NCBI RefSeq assembly: GCF_000253115.1
Contig: NC_014145.1
Coordinates: 2,976,001-3,040,000, forward strand
Origin: Thiomonas arsenitoxydans
Lineage (GTDB): Bacteria; Pseudomonadota; Gammaproteobacteria; Burkholderiales; Burkholderiaceae_C
Direction of reading: 5' to 3'
Length of the DNA: 64,000 nucleotides
The position numbers were made by a program, and so were the translations under genes. Positions 9,185 to 16,486 of the stretch are shown one piece after another (within the stretch, counting starts at the first letter, position 1; every line of letters starts with the position of its first letter). The notes beneath the pieces were generated by a model. The model saw only the letters and a program-made list of their open reading frames with translations. It was not told the DNA's origin and did no database searches.

Positions 9185-10549
9185 ATGGAAAATCTCAAAC
9201 TCGCCGAACTGATGAGCGCCCTCAGTCACGCGCTCGACATGACCGAGGGCCAGCCCGAAGGCCACTGCGTGCGCTGCGCCTGGATCGGCATGTCGGTCGG
9301 TCGAGAAATCGGCCTGCCCGCTCCGCAGCAATGGGAGCTGTACTACACCCTGCTGCTCAAAGACCTGGGCTGCAGCAGCAATGCCGCGCGCATCTGCGAG
9401 CTCTACCTCGCCGACGATCTGCAATTCAAGCGCGACTTCAAGCTGCTCGACGGCAGCCTGCCGCATGTGCTGCGCTTCGTGCTCGATCACACGGGTCTGC
9501 GCAGCGGCCTGGCCGAGCGCTTTCGCGCCACGCTCAACATCTTTCGCAATGGCAGTGACATCGCGCAGGAACTCATTCAGACCCGCTGCCAGCGCGGCGC
9601 CGACATTGCGCGGCAACTGCGCTTTCCCGAAAACGTCGCCCAAGGCATCCACGGACTGGATGAACATTGGGATGGCAGCGGCAAACCCGAAGGTCTGACG
9701 GGCGAGCACATTCCGCTCTACGCCCGGCTGGCCTTGCTGTCGCAGGTGGTCGATGTGTTTTTCACCGCCAGCGGCCCGGCCGAGGCGCGCGAGGAAATCC
9801 GCCGTCGGCGAGGCGGCTGGTTCGACCCTGAACTGGTCGATGCCTTTCTCGCCCTCTCGGAGCGCGAAGGCTTCTGGCAGACGCTGCGCGCCCCCGATCT
9901 CGACCACCAGGTTCTCGCGCTGGAGCCCGCGCAATGCTGCGTGCCGCTGGACGAAGACTATCTCGACGAAATCGCCGCCGCCTTCGGTCAGATTGTCGAT
10001 GCCAAAAGCCCCTACACCGCCGGACACAGCGCCCGCGTGGCGCTCTACGCTGACCACATCGCCACCCAGCTTGATTTCGCGCCCGAGCGACGCCGCTGGC
10101 TGTACCGCGGCGCGCTGCTGCACGACGTGGGCAAGCTCGGCGTGAGCAATGCGATACTCGACAAGGCCGGAAAACTCGACGCGGCCGAATGGCAGGCCGT
10201 GCAGATGCATGCCACCTACACCGAGCGCATTCTGGGACGGATCAGCGCCTTCTCCGAGCTGGCCCGCGTCAGCGCCGCGCATCACGAGCGGCTCGACGGC
10301 ACCGGCTACCCGCGCCGCCTTACCGCGGAACACATTGCTCTGGAAACCCGCATCATCACCACCGCCGACATCTTCGACGCCATTTCCGCCGACCGGCCCT
10401 ACCGCGGCGCCGTGCCCATCCCGGAAACCCTGCAGATCATGTCCAAGACCGTGGGCACCGCGCTCGACCCCCAGTGTTTCGACGCGTTGTGCAAAACCGT
10501 GGAACTGCTGGAGCGCCCGATACCGGAACCCATGGCCCTCGCCGCCTGA
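9185..10549 (+). CDS. HD-GYP-type phosphohydrolase
   Basis: The 454-aa product has two HD-related parts. The N-terminal part contains HWDGSGKPEGLTGEHIPLYA, a degenerate GYP-like segment. The C-terminal part is a full HD-GYP domain: TAGHSARVALYADHI, LLHDVGKLGVSN, a His in MHATYTERIL, and AHHERLDGTGYPRRLTAEHI. HD-GYP domains degrade cyclic di-GMP. The expected HD metal ligands are present in the C-terminal domain, so I expect activity there; the N-terminal copy may be regulatory. There is no receiver or membrane segment, so it is a stand-alone cytoplasmic enzyme. The start at ATG 9185 follows a 172-base gap in which I recognise no other feature. Confidence 0.86.
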   Translation: MENLKLAELMSALSHALDMTEGQPEGHCVRCAWIGMSVGREIGLPAPQQWELYYTLLLKDLGCSSNAARICELYLADDLQFKRDFKLLDGSLPHVLRFVLDHTGLRSGLAERFRATLNIFRNGSDIAQELIQTRCQRGADIARQLRFPENVAQGIHGLDEHWDGSGKPEGLTGEHIPLYARLALLSQVVDVFFTASGPAEAREEIRRRRGGWFDPELVDAFLALSEREGFWQTLRAPDLDHQVLALEPAQCCVPLDEDYLDEIAAAFGQIVDAKSPYTAGHSARVALYADHIATQLDFAPERRRWLYRGALLHDVGKLGVSNAILDKAGKLDAAEWQAVQMHATYTERILGRISAFSELARVSAAHHERLDGTGYPRRLTAEHIALETRIITTADIFDAISADRPYRGAVPIPETLQIMSKTVGTALDPQCFDALCKTVELLERPIPEPMALAA

Positions 10550-10592
10550 AGTGCAGCGCTGCTAGGGGAGCACCACACAGTGAGGCACCGTC

Positions 10593-11273
10593 TCAGCGCT
10601 GGGCTGGCATGGCCACATAAATTTCCACACGCCGGTTGGCGGCGCGGCCCTGTGCCGTGGCGTTGCTCGCCACCGGGTTTTGCGGGCCCAGTCCCTGGGT
10701 GGTGACGCGCTGCGGCGCCACGCCGCGCGACACCAGGAAATTCTTTACTGTCAGCGCGCGGTTTTCAGAAAGCGGGTAGTTGATCGCGTCGGTTCCCGTG
10801 TTGTCGGTGAAACCGAACACCTGCACGGTTTCAGAAGGGTTCTGATTCAGGCCGGTGGCCAAGCTTTCCAGAATGGGATACATGCGCGGGTTGAGCTGCG
10901 CGCTGCCCGTGGCAAAGCCTGCATCGGCCGGCACGTTCATCTTGAGACGATTGTCCTGCGTCTGCGTGACCTGCACGCCCGTCCCCGAGGCCTGCGCCTG
11001 AGCCTGCAAATCCTGCTTCTGCTTCTCCAGATGCTGGTTCCACAAATAGCCGCCCAAGGCGCCCACTGCCGCACCCGCTACCGCGCCAGTTGCGGCGCTC
11101 TTGCCGGTGTTGCCACCCGCCGTCAACGCGCCGATCACAGCCCCGGCAGCGGCGCCGATGCCCGCACCGGAGGCGGTGGTTTTCTGCGACTCATTCATGT
11201 TCGCGCAGCCGCCCAGCGACAGCGCGACGAGGCTGGCGGAGAGAACGACTGCCAGGGTTTTTTGGGACTTCAT
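10593..11273 (-). CDS. OmpA-family outer-membrane lipoprotein with glycine-zipper
   Basis: The start at 11273 has a good Shine-Dalgarno (aaggagc). The 226-aa product has a lipoprotein signal ending in the lipobox LGGC, so the mature Cys should be lipidated. A glycine zipper follows (GAGIGAAAGAVIGALTAGG and GAVAGAAVGALGGYLWNQ), and then an OmpA peptidoglycan-binding domain (VFGFTDNTGTDAINYPLSEN, RVTTQGLGPQNPVASN, RAANRRVEIYV). Such proteins link the outer membrane to the cell wall. The length and layout match the YiaD/Pal-like group. It is a monocistronic gene convergent with the HD-GYP gene. Confidence 0.88.
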   Translation of the reverse strand: MKSQKTLAVVLSASLVALSLGGCANMNESQKTTASGAGIGAAAGAVIGALTAGGNTGKSAATGAVAGAAVGALGGYLWNQHLEKQKQDLQAQAQASGTGVQVTQTQDNRLKMNVPADAGFATGSAQLNPRMYPILESLATGLNQNPSETVQVFGFTDNTGTDAINYPLSENRALTVKNFLVSRGVAPQRVTTQGLGPQNPVASNATAQGRAANRRVEIYVAMPAQR

Positions 11274-11405
11274 GAAGGGCTCCTTGTGCCAATGTGAAGA
11301 GGTCATGCCTTGTGACAAGTTTAGACGGGTTGGGAGGCGGATGAGGAACTGTGATGTCGAATTTTCAGTCTATGCTTGAAGCAGGACAGGGTAGAAAGTC
11401 ATCTT

Positions 11406-12266
11406 ATGAACCGCGCCACTCCAACATCCCCATCCCCCGGCCGAAGCGCGTCAGACCATCAACCGCACTGGACGCTGGACTGGATCGATTACCCGCGTAT
11501 CCGCACCGAGTCGGTTCACGACAACGTCGAACTGTTCTATCTGCTGGCCAGCGCTTCTTTTGTCGAGTCGGGCTCGGAAACCTACACCCGTAATCTGGTC
11601 GAACATTTCGACGCCTATCCCGCTATTTCCGACTGGCTGCAGCATCAGTGGGAACCGGAAGAACTGCAGCACGGCCGCGCGCTCAAGACCTATGTGCAGA
11701 CCGTCTGGCCCGAGTTCGACTGGGAGGCAGCCTACGCTTCTTTTTTCAGCGAATACTCGCGCCTGTGCACCGTCGAAGAACTTGAAGACGACCGCGCACT
11801 GGAGCTCGTGGCCCGTTGTGTGGTGGAAACCGGCACGGCCACTTACTACCAGACCCTGCGCGACTTCACTTGCGAGCCGGTTCTCAACGAACTGGCTGAG
11901 CACATTCGTGTCGACGAGGTGCAGCACTACAAGCACTTTTACCGCTACTTCAAAGAGATCAACGCCGAGCGCAATCTGTCGCGCGCACGCATTCTCGGCG
12001 CGCTCAAGCGTCGGCTGGCTGAACTGCGCACCAGCGACTCCGACATCGCGCTGCGTCACGTCTGGCTGTTCCAGCCCCACTTCGATGCAGTCGGCGATGT
12101 ACCCTTCGAGCATATCTGCCAACGCCTGTACCACCATGTGGGCGCGCGGCTTCCGATGGAGCAGGCGGTGAAGATGCTGCTCAAGCCGCTGGCGCTGCCG
12201 CACCGTATGGAGCATTTGATCGAGCGGCCTTTGACCCATCTGGCGCGGCGGGTGATGGCCGCGTGA
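11406..12266 (+). CDS. Ferritin-like (diiron-type) protein
   Basis: The 286-aa protein has the repeated acid and His helices of ferritin-like diiron proteins: FVESGSETYTRNLVEHF, WEPEELQHGRALKTY, VVETGTATYYQTLRDF and IRVDEVQHYKHFYRYF. The spaced E..EExxH..E..E..DExxH pattern could bind two irons. Its reaction is unknown; relatives are annotated only as ferritin-like domain proteins. ATG 11406 is the chosen start; the open frame also has a TTG at 11376 with no better ribosome site. A short hairpin about 20 bases after the stop probably ends transcription. It is separate from the downstream ferredoxin fragment. Confidence 0.72.
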   Translation: MNRATPTSPSPGRSASDHQPHWTLDWIDYPRIRTESVHDNVELFYLLASASFVESGSETYTRNLVEHFDAYPAISDWLQHQWEPEELQHGRALKTYVQTVWPEFDWEAAYASFFSEYSRLCTVEELEDDRALELVARCVVETGTATYYQTLRDFTCEPVLNELAEHIRVDEVQHYKHFYRYFKEINAERNLSRARILGALKRRLAELRTSDSDIALRHVWLFQPHFDAVGDVPFEHICQRLYHHVGARLPMEQAVKMLLKPLALPHRMEHLIERPLTHLARRVMAA

Positions 12267-12285
12267 ATTCGGGCGCAAAAGCCCG

Positions 12286-12305
12286 CCGCGAGCTTCGCGG
12301 TTTCT
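12286..12305 (+). terminator. Short hairpin terminator after the ferritin-like gene
   Basis: CCGCGA at 12286-12291 pairs with TCGCGG at 12295-12300 around a 3-base loop and is followed by TTTCTCC. The stem is short and the T-run is interrupted, so it may be weak. Confidence 0.4.
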
Positions 12306-12505
12306 CCCGTTGCACAGCAGGTGGATAACGCTCCGGCACATACCCGAGTGCCCTAGTCGGGCAAAGCATTTCGCCCGCTTTCACCCATCAAAACCACGGC
12401 CTATATTGCGTTGGTCAAAGCCGCATCAGGCCCGTTCGCCGCAAGTACCGGGCGTGCAGCGCGGTCAAGTGGCTCAGATGTCCATAACAATCGAGGAGAT
12501 GCAAG

Positions 12506-12685
12506 ATGCAAAAGTCCCTGCATATCGACCCTGACAAGTGCACGGGTTGCCTGCAATGCGAGATGGCCTGCTCGTATGAAAACTACGGAATTTTCAACAC
12601 CTCAAAAAGCCGCATCAAGGTGTTCGACTTCCATGAGACTGGCCGCAAGGTGCCCTACACCGGCACCACGAACATGTTTCATTAA
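12506..12685 (+). pseudogene. 4Fe-4S ferredoxin-like gene cut off at its 3' end
   Basis: A good ribosome site (gaggagat) precedes ATG 12506. The frame opens with MQKSLHIDPDKCTGCLQCEM and continues ACSYENYGIFNTSKSRIK. This is the first half of the small 4Fe-4S dicluster ferredoxins that usually accompany aldehyde ferredoxin oxidoreductase. Such proteins are about 150-170 aa and continue with more cysteine clusters directly after VPYT. Here the frame turns to unrelated sequence after VPYTGT and stops at residue 59. The first Fe-S motif (CTGCLQC) is present, but the rest is missing. The loss coincides with the left end of a recombinase-bearing element, so I read it as disrupted by integration. 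Confidence 0.72.
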
Positions 12686-12840
12686 ACACCGCTTAACCCC
12701 ATAAAGCCCCGTAATTCAATGAGTTGCGTGGCTTTTTTCTTGCCGAAAATCGGCATCAAGCGCCACCGTTTGTCGCCGTTTCCCATACCATTTGCACCAA
12801 ATTTGCACCAGGTGCTGCACCAAGCGGAAGGGGAACGGGA
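12655..12840. other. Probable left attachment site and island end
   Basis: The ferredoxin frame loses family similarity at about 12660-12670, and the recombinase gene begins at 12841. The crossover core should lie in 12655-12700. I saw no second copy of this segment elsewhere in the window, so the right junction, with the rest of the ferredoxin gene, should lie beyond base 64000. The stretch also holds a small hairpin, GCCGA AAA TCGGC, near 12742. Confidence 0.45.
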
Positions 12841-13845
12841 ATGGGAACGGTCGTCAAACGCGGCAAGACTTTTCGGGCGCAAGTCAGGCGCAATGGCGCG
12901 AGCCGGTCGGCAACCTTCGATACGAAGGCTGCGGCTTATGTATGGGTCGAACAAGTTGAGCGGGAAATCGGCGCTGGTGTTACCGGTGGCTCAGCCGCCC
13001 CCGCTGGGGCGACGTTTGCCAAACTGCTCGAACGCTATCGAGATGATGTCAGCGAATACAAGCGCGGCAAGCGCTGGGAGGTCACGCGCATCAATCTGAC
13101 ATTGCGAGATGCGATTGCCGAGGTTCCGCTGGTGCGCCTGGCGCAACCGGCTGTCGCCGCATGGAGAGACCGGCGATTGAAGCAAGTCAGCCCAGCATCG
13201 GTGCAGCGCGAGTGGAACCTGCTGTCGCACGCCTGCAGTCTGGCCGTCAAGGAGTGGCATTGGCTGGCCGAAAACCCGTTTACTGGGGTGCGGCGCCCTC
13301 CCCCAACCCCGCCAAGAGATCGCTTGGCAACCGAGGCGGAACTGGATCGCATCCTCTTTGCGCTCAGCTATCAGCCCGGACAGCGCCCATCCACGATTTC
13401 GGAGCGCATTGGAGCCGCTGCGGTGTTCGCTGTCGAGACGGGCATGCGTGTCGGCGAAATTGCCAAGTTGACCTGGGCCGACGTCGCTCCGACCGTCGTG
13501 ACGGTCCGTTCAGGCAAGACTGCCGCAGCAACACGCCGTGTTCCGCTCTCACCCGTAGCGCAAACCGTGTTGTCTGGGCTCAAACCGGATCCGGTCGACC
13601 TCACGGCCAGAGTTTTTGATCTGAATACATCGCAGATTGATTCGCTGTGGCGCAAAGCGAAGAAGCTCGCCATGATCGAGGATCTGCATTTCCACGATCT
13701 GCGGCATACCGCTGTCACCCGGCTAGCCAAGAAACTCCCCATTCTCGATCTGGCGAGGATGATCGGGCACAAGGATCTTCGCATGCTGCAAATCTATTAC
13801 AACGAAAGCGCCGAGACGATGGCGGATCGGCTCAAGGCGGACTGA
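12841..13845 (+). CDS. Site-specific tyrosine recombinase (integrase)
   Basis: The start at ATG 12841 begins MGTVVKRGKTFRAQVRRNG, the usual N-terminal arm-binding motif of phage-type integrases. The catalytic domain shows the conserved residues: Arg in ETGMRVGEIAKLTW, a Lys in VRSGKTAA, the HxxR box in HFHDLRHTAVTRLAKK, a His in MIGHKDLRML, and the Tyr nucleophile in QIYYNESAETMADRL. At 334 aa it is full length and looks intact. It is oriented away from the disrupted ferredoxin gene and lies next to the likely attachment site, so it probably inserted the island that follows. Confidence 0.93.
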   Translation: MGTVVKRGKTFRAQVRRNGASRSATFDTKAAAYVWVEQVEREIGAGVTGGSAAPAGATFAKLLERYRDDVSEYKRGKRWEVTRINLTLRDAIAEVPLVRLAQPAVAAWRDRRLKQVSPASVQREWNLLSHACSLAVKEWHWLAENPFTGVRRPPPTPPRDRLATEAELDRILFALSYQPGQRPSTISERIGAAAVFAVETGMRVGEIAKLTWADVAPTVVTVRSGKTAAATRRVPLSPVAQTVLSGLKPDPVDLTARVFDLNTSQIDSLWRKAKKLAMIEDLHFHDLRHTAVTRLAKKLPILDLARMIGHKDLRMLQIYYNESAETMADRLKAD

Positions 13846-13895
13846 AAGTGCCTGCGCCGACGAGCCAGCCCGTCATCGCGGGCATGCTCCTATTT

Positions 13896-13921
13896 TTCGT
13901 CGAACGATTGCATTCGACGAA
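13896..13921. promoter_or_regulatory. Perfect inverted repeat, likely AbiEi operator
   Basis: TTCGTCGAA (13896-13904) and TTCGACGAA (13913-13921) are perfect 9-bp inverted copies 8 bases apart, 21 bases before the antitoxin start. AbiEi antitoxins are known to repress their own promoters by binding inverted repeats upstream, so this is the likely autoregulatory site. Confidence 0.65.
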
Positions 13922-13942
13922 TAAACGGAACATACTCCAGCC

Positions 13943-14548
13943 ATGCTCCCCGACACACACACTCAGCGCGTCCTCGTTCTGGCCAGCCAGAAGGGGATGC
14001 TGCGCGCCAGCGATCTGGACGCCATCGATGCGCCCCGGGTCGTCCTGACGCGCCTGACCGCCGCTGGCCTGCTGGAAAAGATTGGGCGTGGCCTGTACCG
14101 TCTGACGGACTCCAACGGGTCGGAATTTGAGAGTCTCGTGACCGTCGCCACCAAGGTGCCGCAAGCCGTGTTCTGCCTGCTCACCGCGCTGCAGTTCCAC
14201 GAACTGACCACCCAACTGCCGCGCCAGGTCTGGATCGCCATGCCGCGCGGCAGCCATGCCCCACGGTTCGACCATCCGCCGATCAAGATGGTGCAGTTCA
14301 CGGGCGACGCTTACACGGCAGGCGTCGAGGAAATTGAACGCGATGGCGTCAAGCTCCGGGTGTACGGTATTGCAAAGACCGTGGCGGACTGCTTCAAGCA
14401 CCGCAACAAGATCGGCCTGGATGTGGCGCTGGAGGCCCTGAAGGACGCGCGGGCCCGCAACAAGGCATCGGTCGATGACATCTGGCGCTATGCCAAGATC
14501 TGCCGCGTAGCCAACGTGATGCGGCCCTATCTGGAGAGCGTCGCATGA
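13943..14548 (+). CDS. AbiEi-type antitoxin / transcriptional regulator (type IV TA)
   Basis: The 201-aa protein begins with a winged-helix segment (KGMLRASDLDAIDAPRVVLT followed by RLTAAGLLEKIGRGLYRLTD), the typical N-terminal DNA-binding domain of AbiEi antitoxins. The remainder matches the antitoxin C-terminal domain (CLLTALQFHELTTQLPRQVW, IAMPRGSHAPR, GIAKTVADCFKHRNKIGLDV). AbiEi both represses the operon and offsets the toxin without direct complex formation. The stop codon overlaps the toxin start (ATGA at 14545-14548), as expected for a coupled pair. The perfect inverted repeat upstream is the likely operator. Confidence 0.9.
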   Translation: MLPDTHTQRVLVLASQKGMLRASDLDAIDAPRVVLTRLTAAGLLEKIGRGLYRLTDSNGSEFESLVTVATKVPQAVFCLLTALQFHELTTQLPRQVWIAMPRGSHAPRFDHPPIKMVQFTGDAYTAGVEEIERDGVKLRVYGIAKTVADCFKHRNKIGLDVALEALKDARARNKASVDDIWRYAKICRVANVMRPYLESVA

Positions 14549-15420
14549 GCCCGGCGCGTCCAACGAATCAGGCGAGTGTCGCCGCGTCCGTCCGTGCGCG
14601 CCTGCTCAACGTCGCCAAAGCGCAGGGCGTCGATTTCAATCAGGTGCTGGTGCGCTTCGCGCTGGAACGCATCCTCTACCGCCTGACTCAATCGCGGCAC
14701 GCCGATCGCTTTCTGCTCAAAGGCGCGCTGCTCTTCACACTCTGGTACGACATGCCGCACCGGGCCACGCGCGACGCCGATCTGCTTGGTTTCGGCGCGA
14801 GCGATCTGGCTTCGGTCGCTGAGACTTTCCGCGACATCGCCGCCGTGGCTGCTGACGACGGCATCGTATTTGACCCAACCTCGGTCACGGTCGAGGAAAT
14901 CCGTAAGGAGGCAGGCTACGGCGGCGTCCGGGTGATCATCGCTGGCGAGCTGGCCAAGGCGCGCTGCAAGACGCAGATCGATGTCGGCTTCGGCGATGTC
15001 GTCACGCCCGCTCCGGTGGATTCGGTCTATCCAGTGCTGTTGGACGATCTGCCCGCTCCCCGGCTGCGGGCCTACCCGACGTACACGGTCATTGCAGAAA
15101 AACTCCACGCTATCGCCCTGTTGGGCATGACCAACAGCCGCCTGAAGGACTACTTCGATCTGTCGGTTCTGCTGGAACGAGAAACCCTGGACATCGATTT
15201 GCTGGCCAAAGCGATCAAGGCCACCTTTGATCGGCGCGGCATGGCTGTGCCCGATGCGCTGCCGATTGGGCTGTCGGAGGAATTCGCACTCGATTCCTCG
15301 CGGGCGTCGCTGTGGCTGGCGTTCTTCAAGAAGAACGCGCTTACCCCCGAGCCCCTGCCTGTCATCGTGGATCGGTTGCGATCCGCCCTGGCACCTGCGT
15401 TGAACCGAGCCGCTCTTTGA
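14545..15420 (+). CDS. AbiEii/AbiGii-type nucleotidyltransferase toxin
   Basis: The 291-aa protein is a DNA polymerase beta-like nucleotidyltransferase of the AbiEii family. The core motif is seen in FLLKGALLFTLWYDMPHRAT followed by RDADLLGFG, which supplies the two catalytic acids. A later acidic residue lies in KTQIDVGFGD. The conserved Lys region is VIAEKLHAIALLGMTNSRLK. Relatives modify RNA, including tRNA acceptor ends, and arrest growth; the AbiE systems also protect against phage by abortive infection. The gene is translationally coupled to the antitoxin and sits in the first cargo of the island. Confidence 0.9.
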   Translation: MSPARPTNQASVAASVRARLLNVAKAQGVDFNQVLVRFALERILYRLTQSRHADRFLLKGALLFTLWYDMPHRATRDADLLGFGASDLASVAETFRDIAAVAADDGIVFDPTSVTVEEIRKEAGYGGVRVIIAGELAKARCKTQIDVGFGDVVTPAPVDSVYPVLLDDLPAPRLRAYPTYTVIAEKLHAIALLGMTNSRLKDYFDLSVLLERETLDIDLLAKAIKATFDRRGMAVPDALPIGLSEEFALDSSRASLWLAFFKKNALTPEPLPVIVDRLRSALAPALNRAAL

Positions 15421-15658
15421 ACCCCGACTCGTAGAGCAGCAGCTTCGCGTCCATCGCTACGGTCGAATATATAGCCTACGCGCTGAGCCCAGCCCGGGCA
15501 GATCCCGAGCCTTCCGCGGATGGCCAGCCGCATGGGCCTGCCCAGGTCGCCGACGCATCGGCTGACGACGTTTCCCGTCCACGCGCCGGCTTGCGTCGAC
15601 TTGCATCGGCGCCGTCCTGTGATGAGATGGTTGGCATCCTCATCCCGGAGCGCCCACG

Positions 15659-16435
15659 ATGCCCATCCAACCCGCAGCGCAACCCGCATCCTCGTCACCC
15701 CCATCGCGGCTGTGCCGCCGCCTGACCGCCCTGCGCGACATCCTGCTCGTGCTGTGCTGGACCGACTCCCCGGCTGGTCATCGCGTCCGCCTGGAGCTGC
15801 AACGCCGCTTTGCACGCCGTGGCCAATCTCCCAGGGGGGCCCGTCGCATGGCCGGCCTGCGTCTTGCCGCCGCCCTGGGCGTCACCACCTTGTTCGCCCC
15901 CTGGCTGATCCTGGCTGCGGCCCTGGGCAGTGCGACCCTGCTCTCCCATGCACCCGGGATGAGCCGGGCATTCCTGCTGCTGGCGTTCGCCCTGGTCGGG
16001 CTGTATGGCCGCGGCATCCTGCACCTCGGCCGAGGCGATGCCTGGCGCAAGTCGGTGTTCCGTGCCAGCGGCCATGATCTGCAGGCCCTGCCCCTGGCCT
16101 CCACCCTGAAGCGACTGCGGCCCGAAGCCCTGGGAGGCGAGGTCCTGCGGCACTGGCGGTGCGCCCGGCGCTGGGCCTGGACGACGGTGGCGCTGCTGGC
16201 GGGTCTGGCCTGGGGACTGGCTCGGGGCGTGGGCTGGGTCCTGGCCCACCAGCCTGCGCACGGCTGTCGCGCCCTGCCCTGGCTGCTGGGCACGGCGCTG
16301 GGGCTGGCGATGTGGCTGCCCACCCGCTACGACCACCATGTGGGCCTGGCCTTGGGCCTGAGCCTGGATGCGACCGAAACAGCCGAAGCCGAAGCCGCCG
16401 CGGCCGTTCAAGCGCCCCCGGACGCCGCGCGCTGA
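15659..16435 (+). CDS. Membrane protein of unknown function, paired with AAA ATPase
   Basis: I do not recognise this 258-aa protein. Four hydrophobic segments at about residues 68-95, 103-122, 172-195 and 203-222 would place it in the inner membrane. A basic N-terminal region (HRVRLELQRRFARRG) faces the cytoplasm by the positive-inside rule. The C-terminal tail is Ala/Glu rich. The tandem-AAA ATPase gene starts 51 bases after its stop on the same strand, so the two are probably co-transcribed and may act together at the membrane. The 238-base gap before it holds no other gene I can see. Confidence 0.6.
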   Translation: MPIQPAAQPASSSPPSRLCRRLTALRDILLVLCWTDSPAGHRVRLELQRRFARRGQSPRGARRMAGLRLAAALGVTTLFAPWLILAAALGSATLLSHAPGMSRAFLLLAFALVGLYGRGILHLGRGDAWRKSVFRASGHDLQALPLASTLKRLRPEALGGEVLRHWRCARRWAWTTVALLAGLAWGLARGVGWVLAHQPAHGCRALPWLLGTALGLAMWLPTRYDHHVGLALGLSLDATETAEAEAAAAVQAPPDAAR

Positions 16436-16486
16436 CTCGAGGCGCTCATCCATCACATCCATCCCCCTCCAATGCCACGCTGAACC

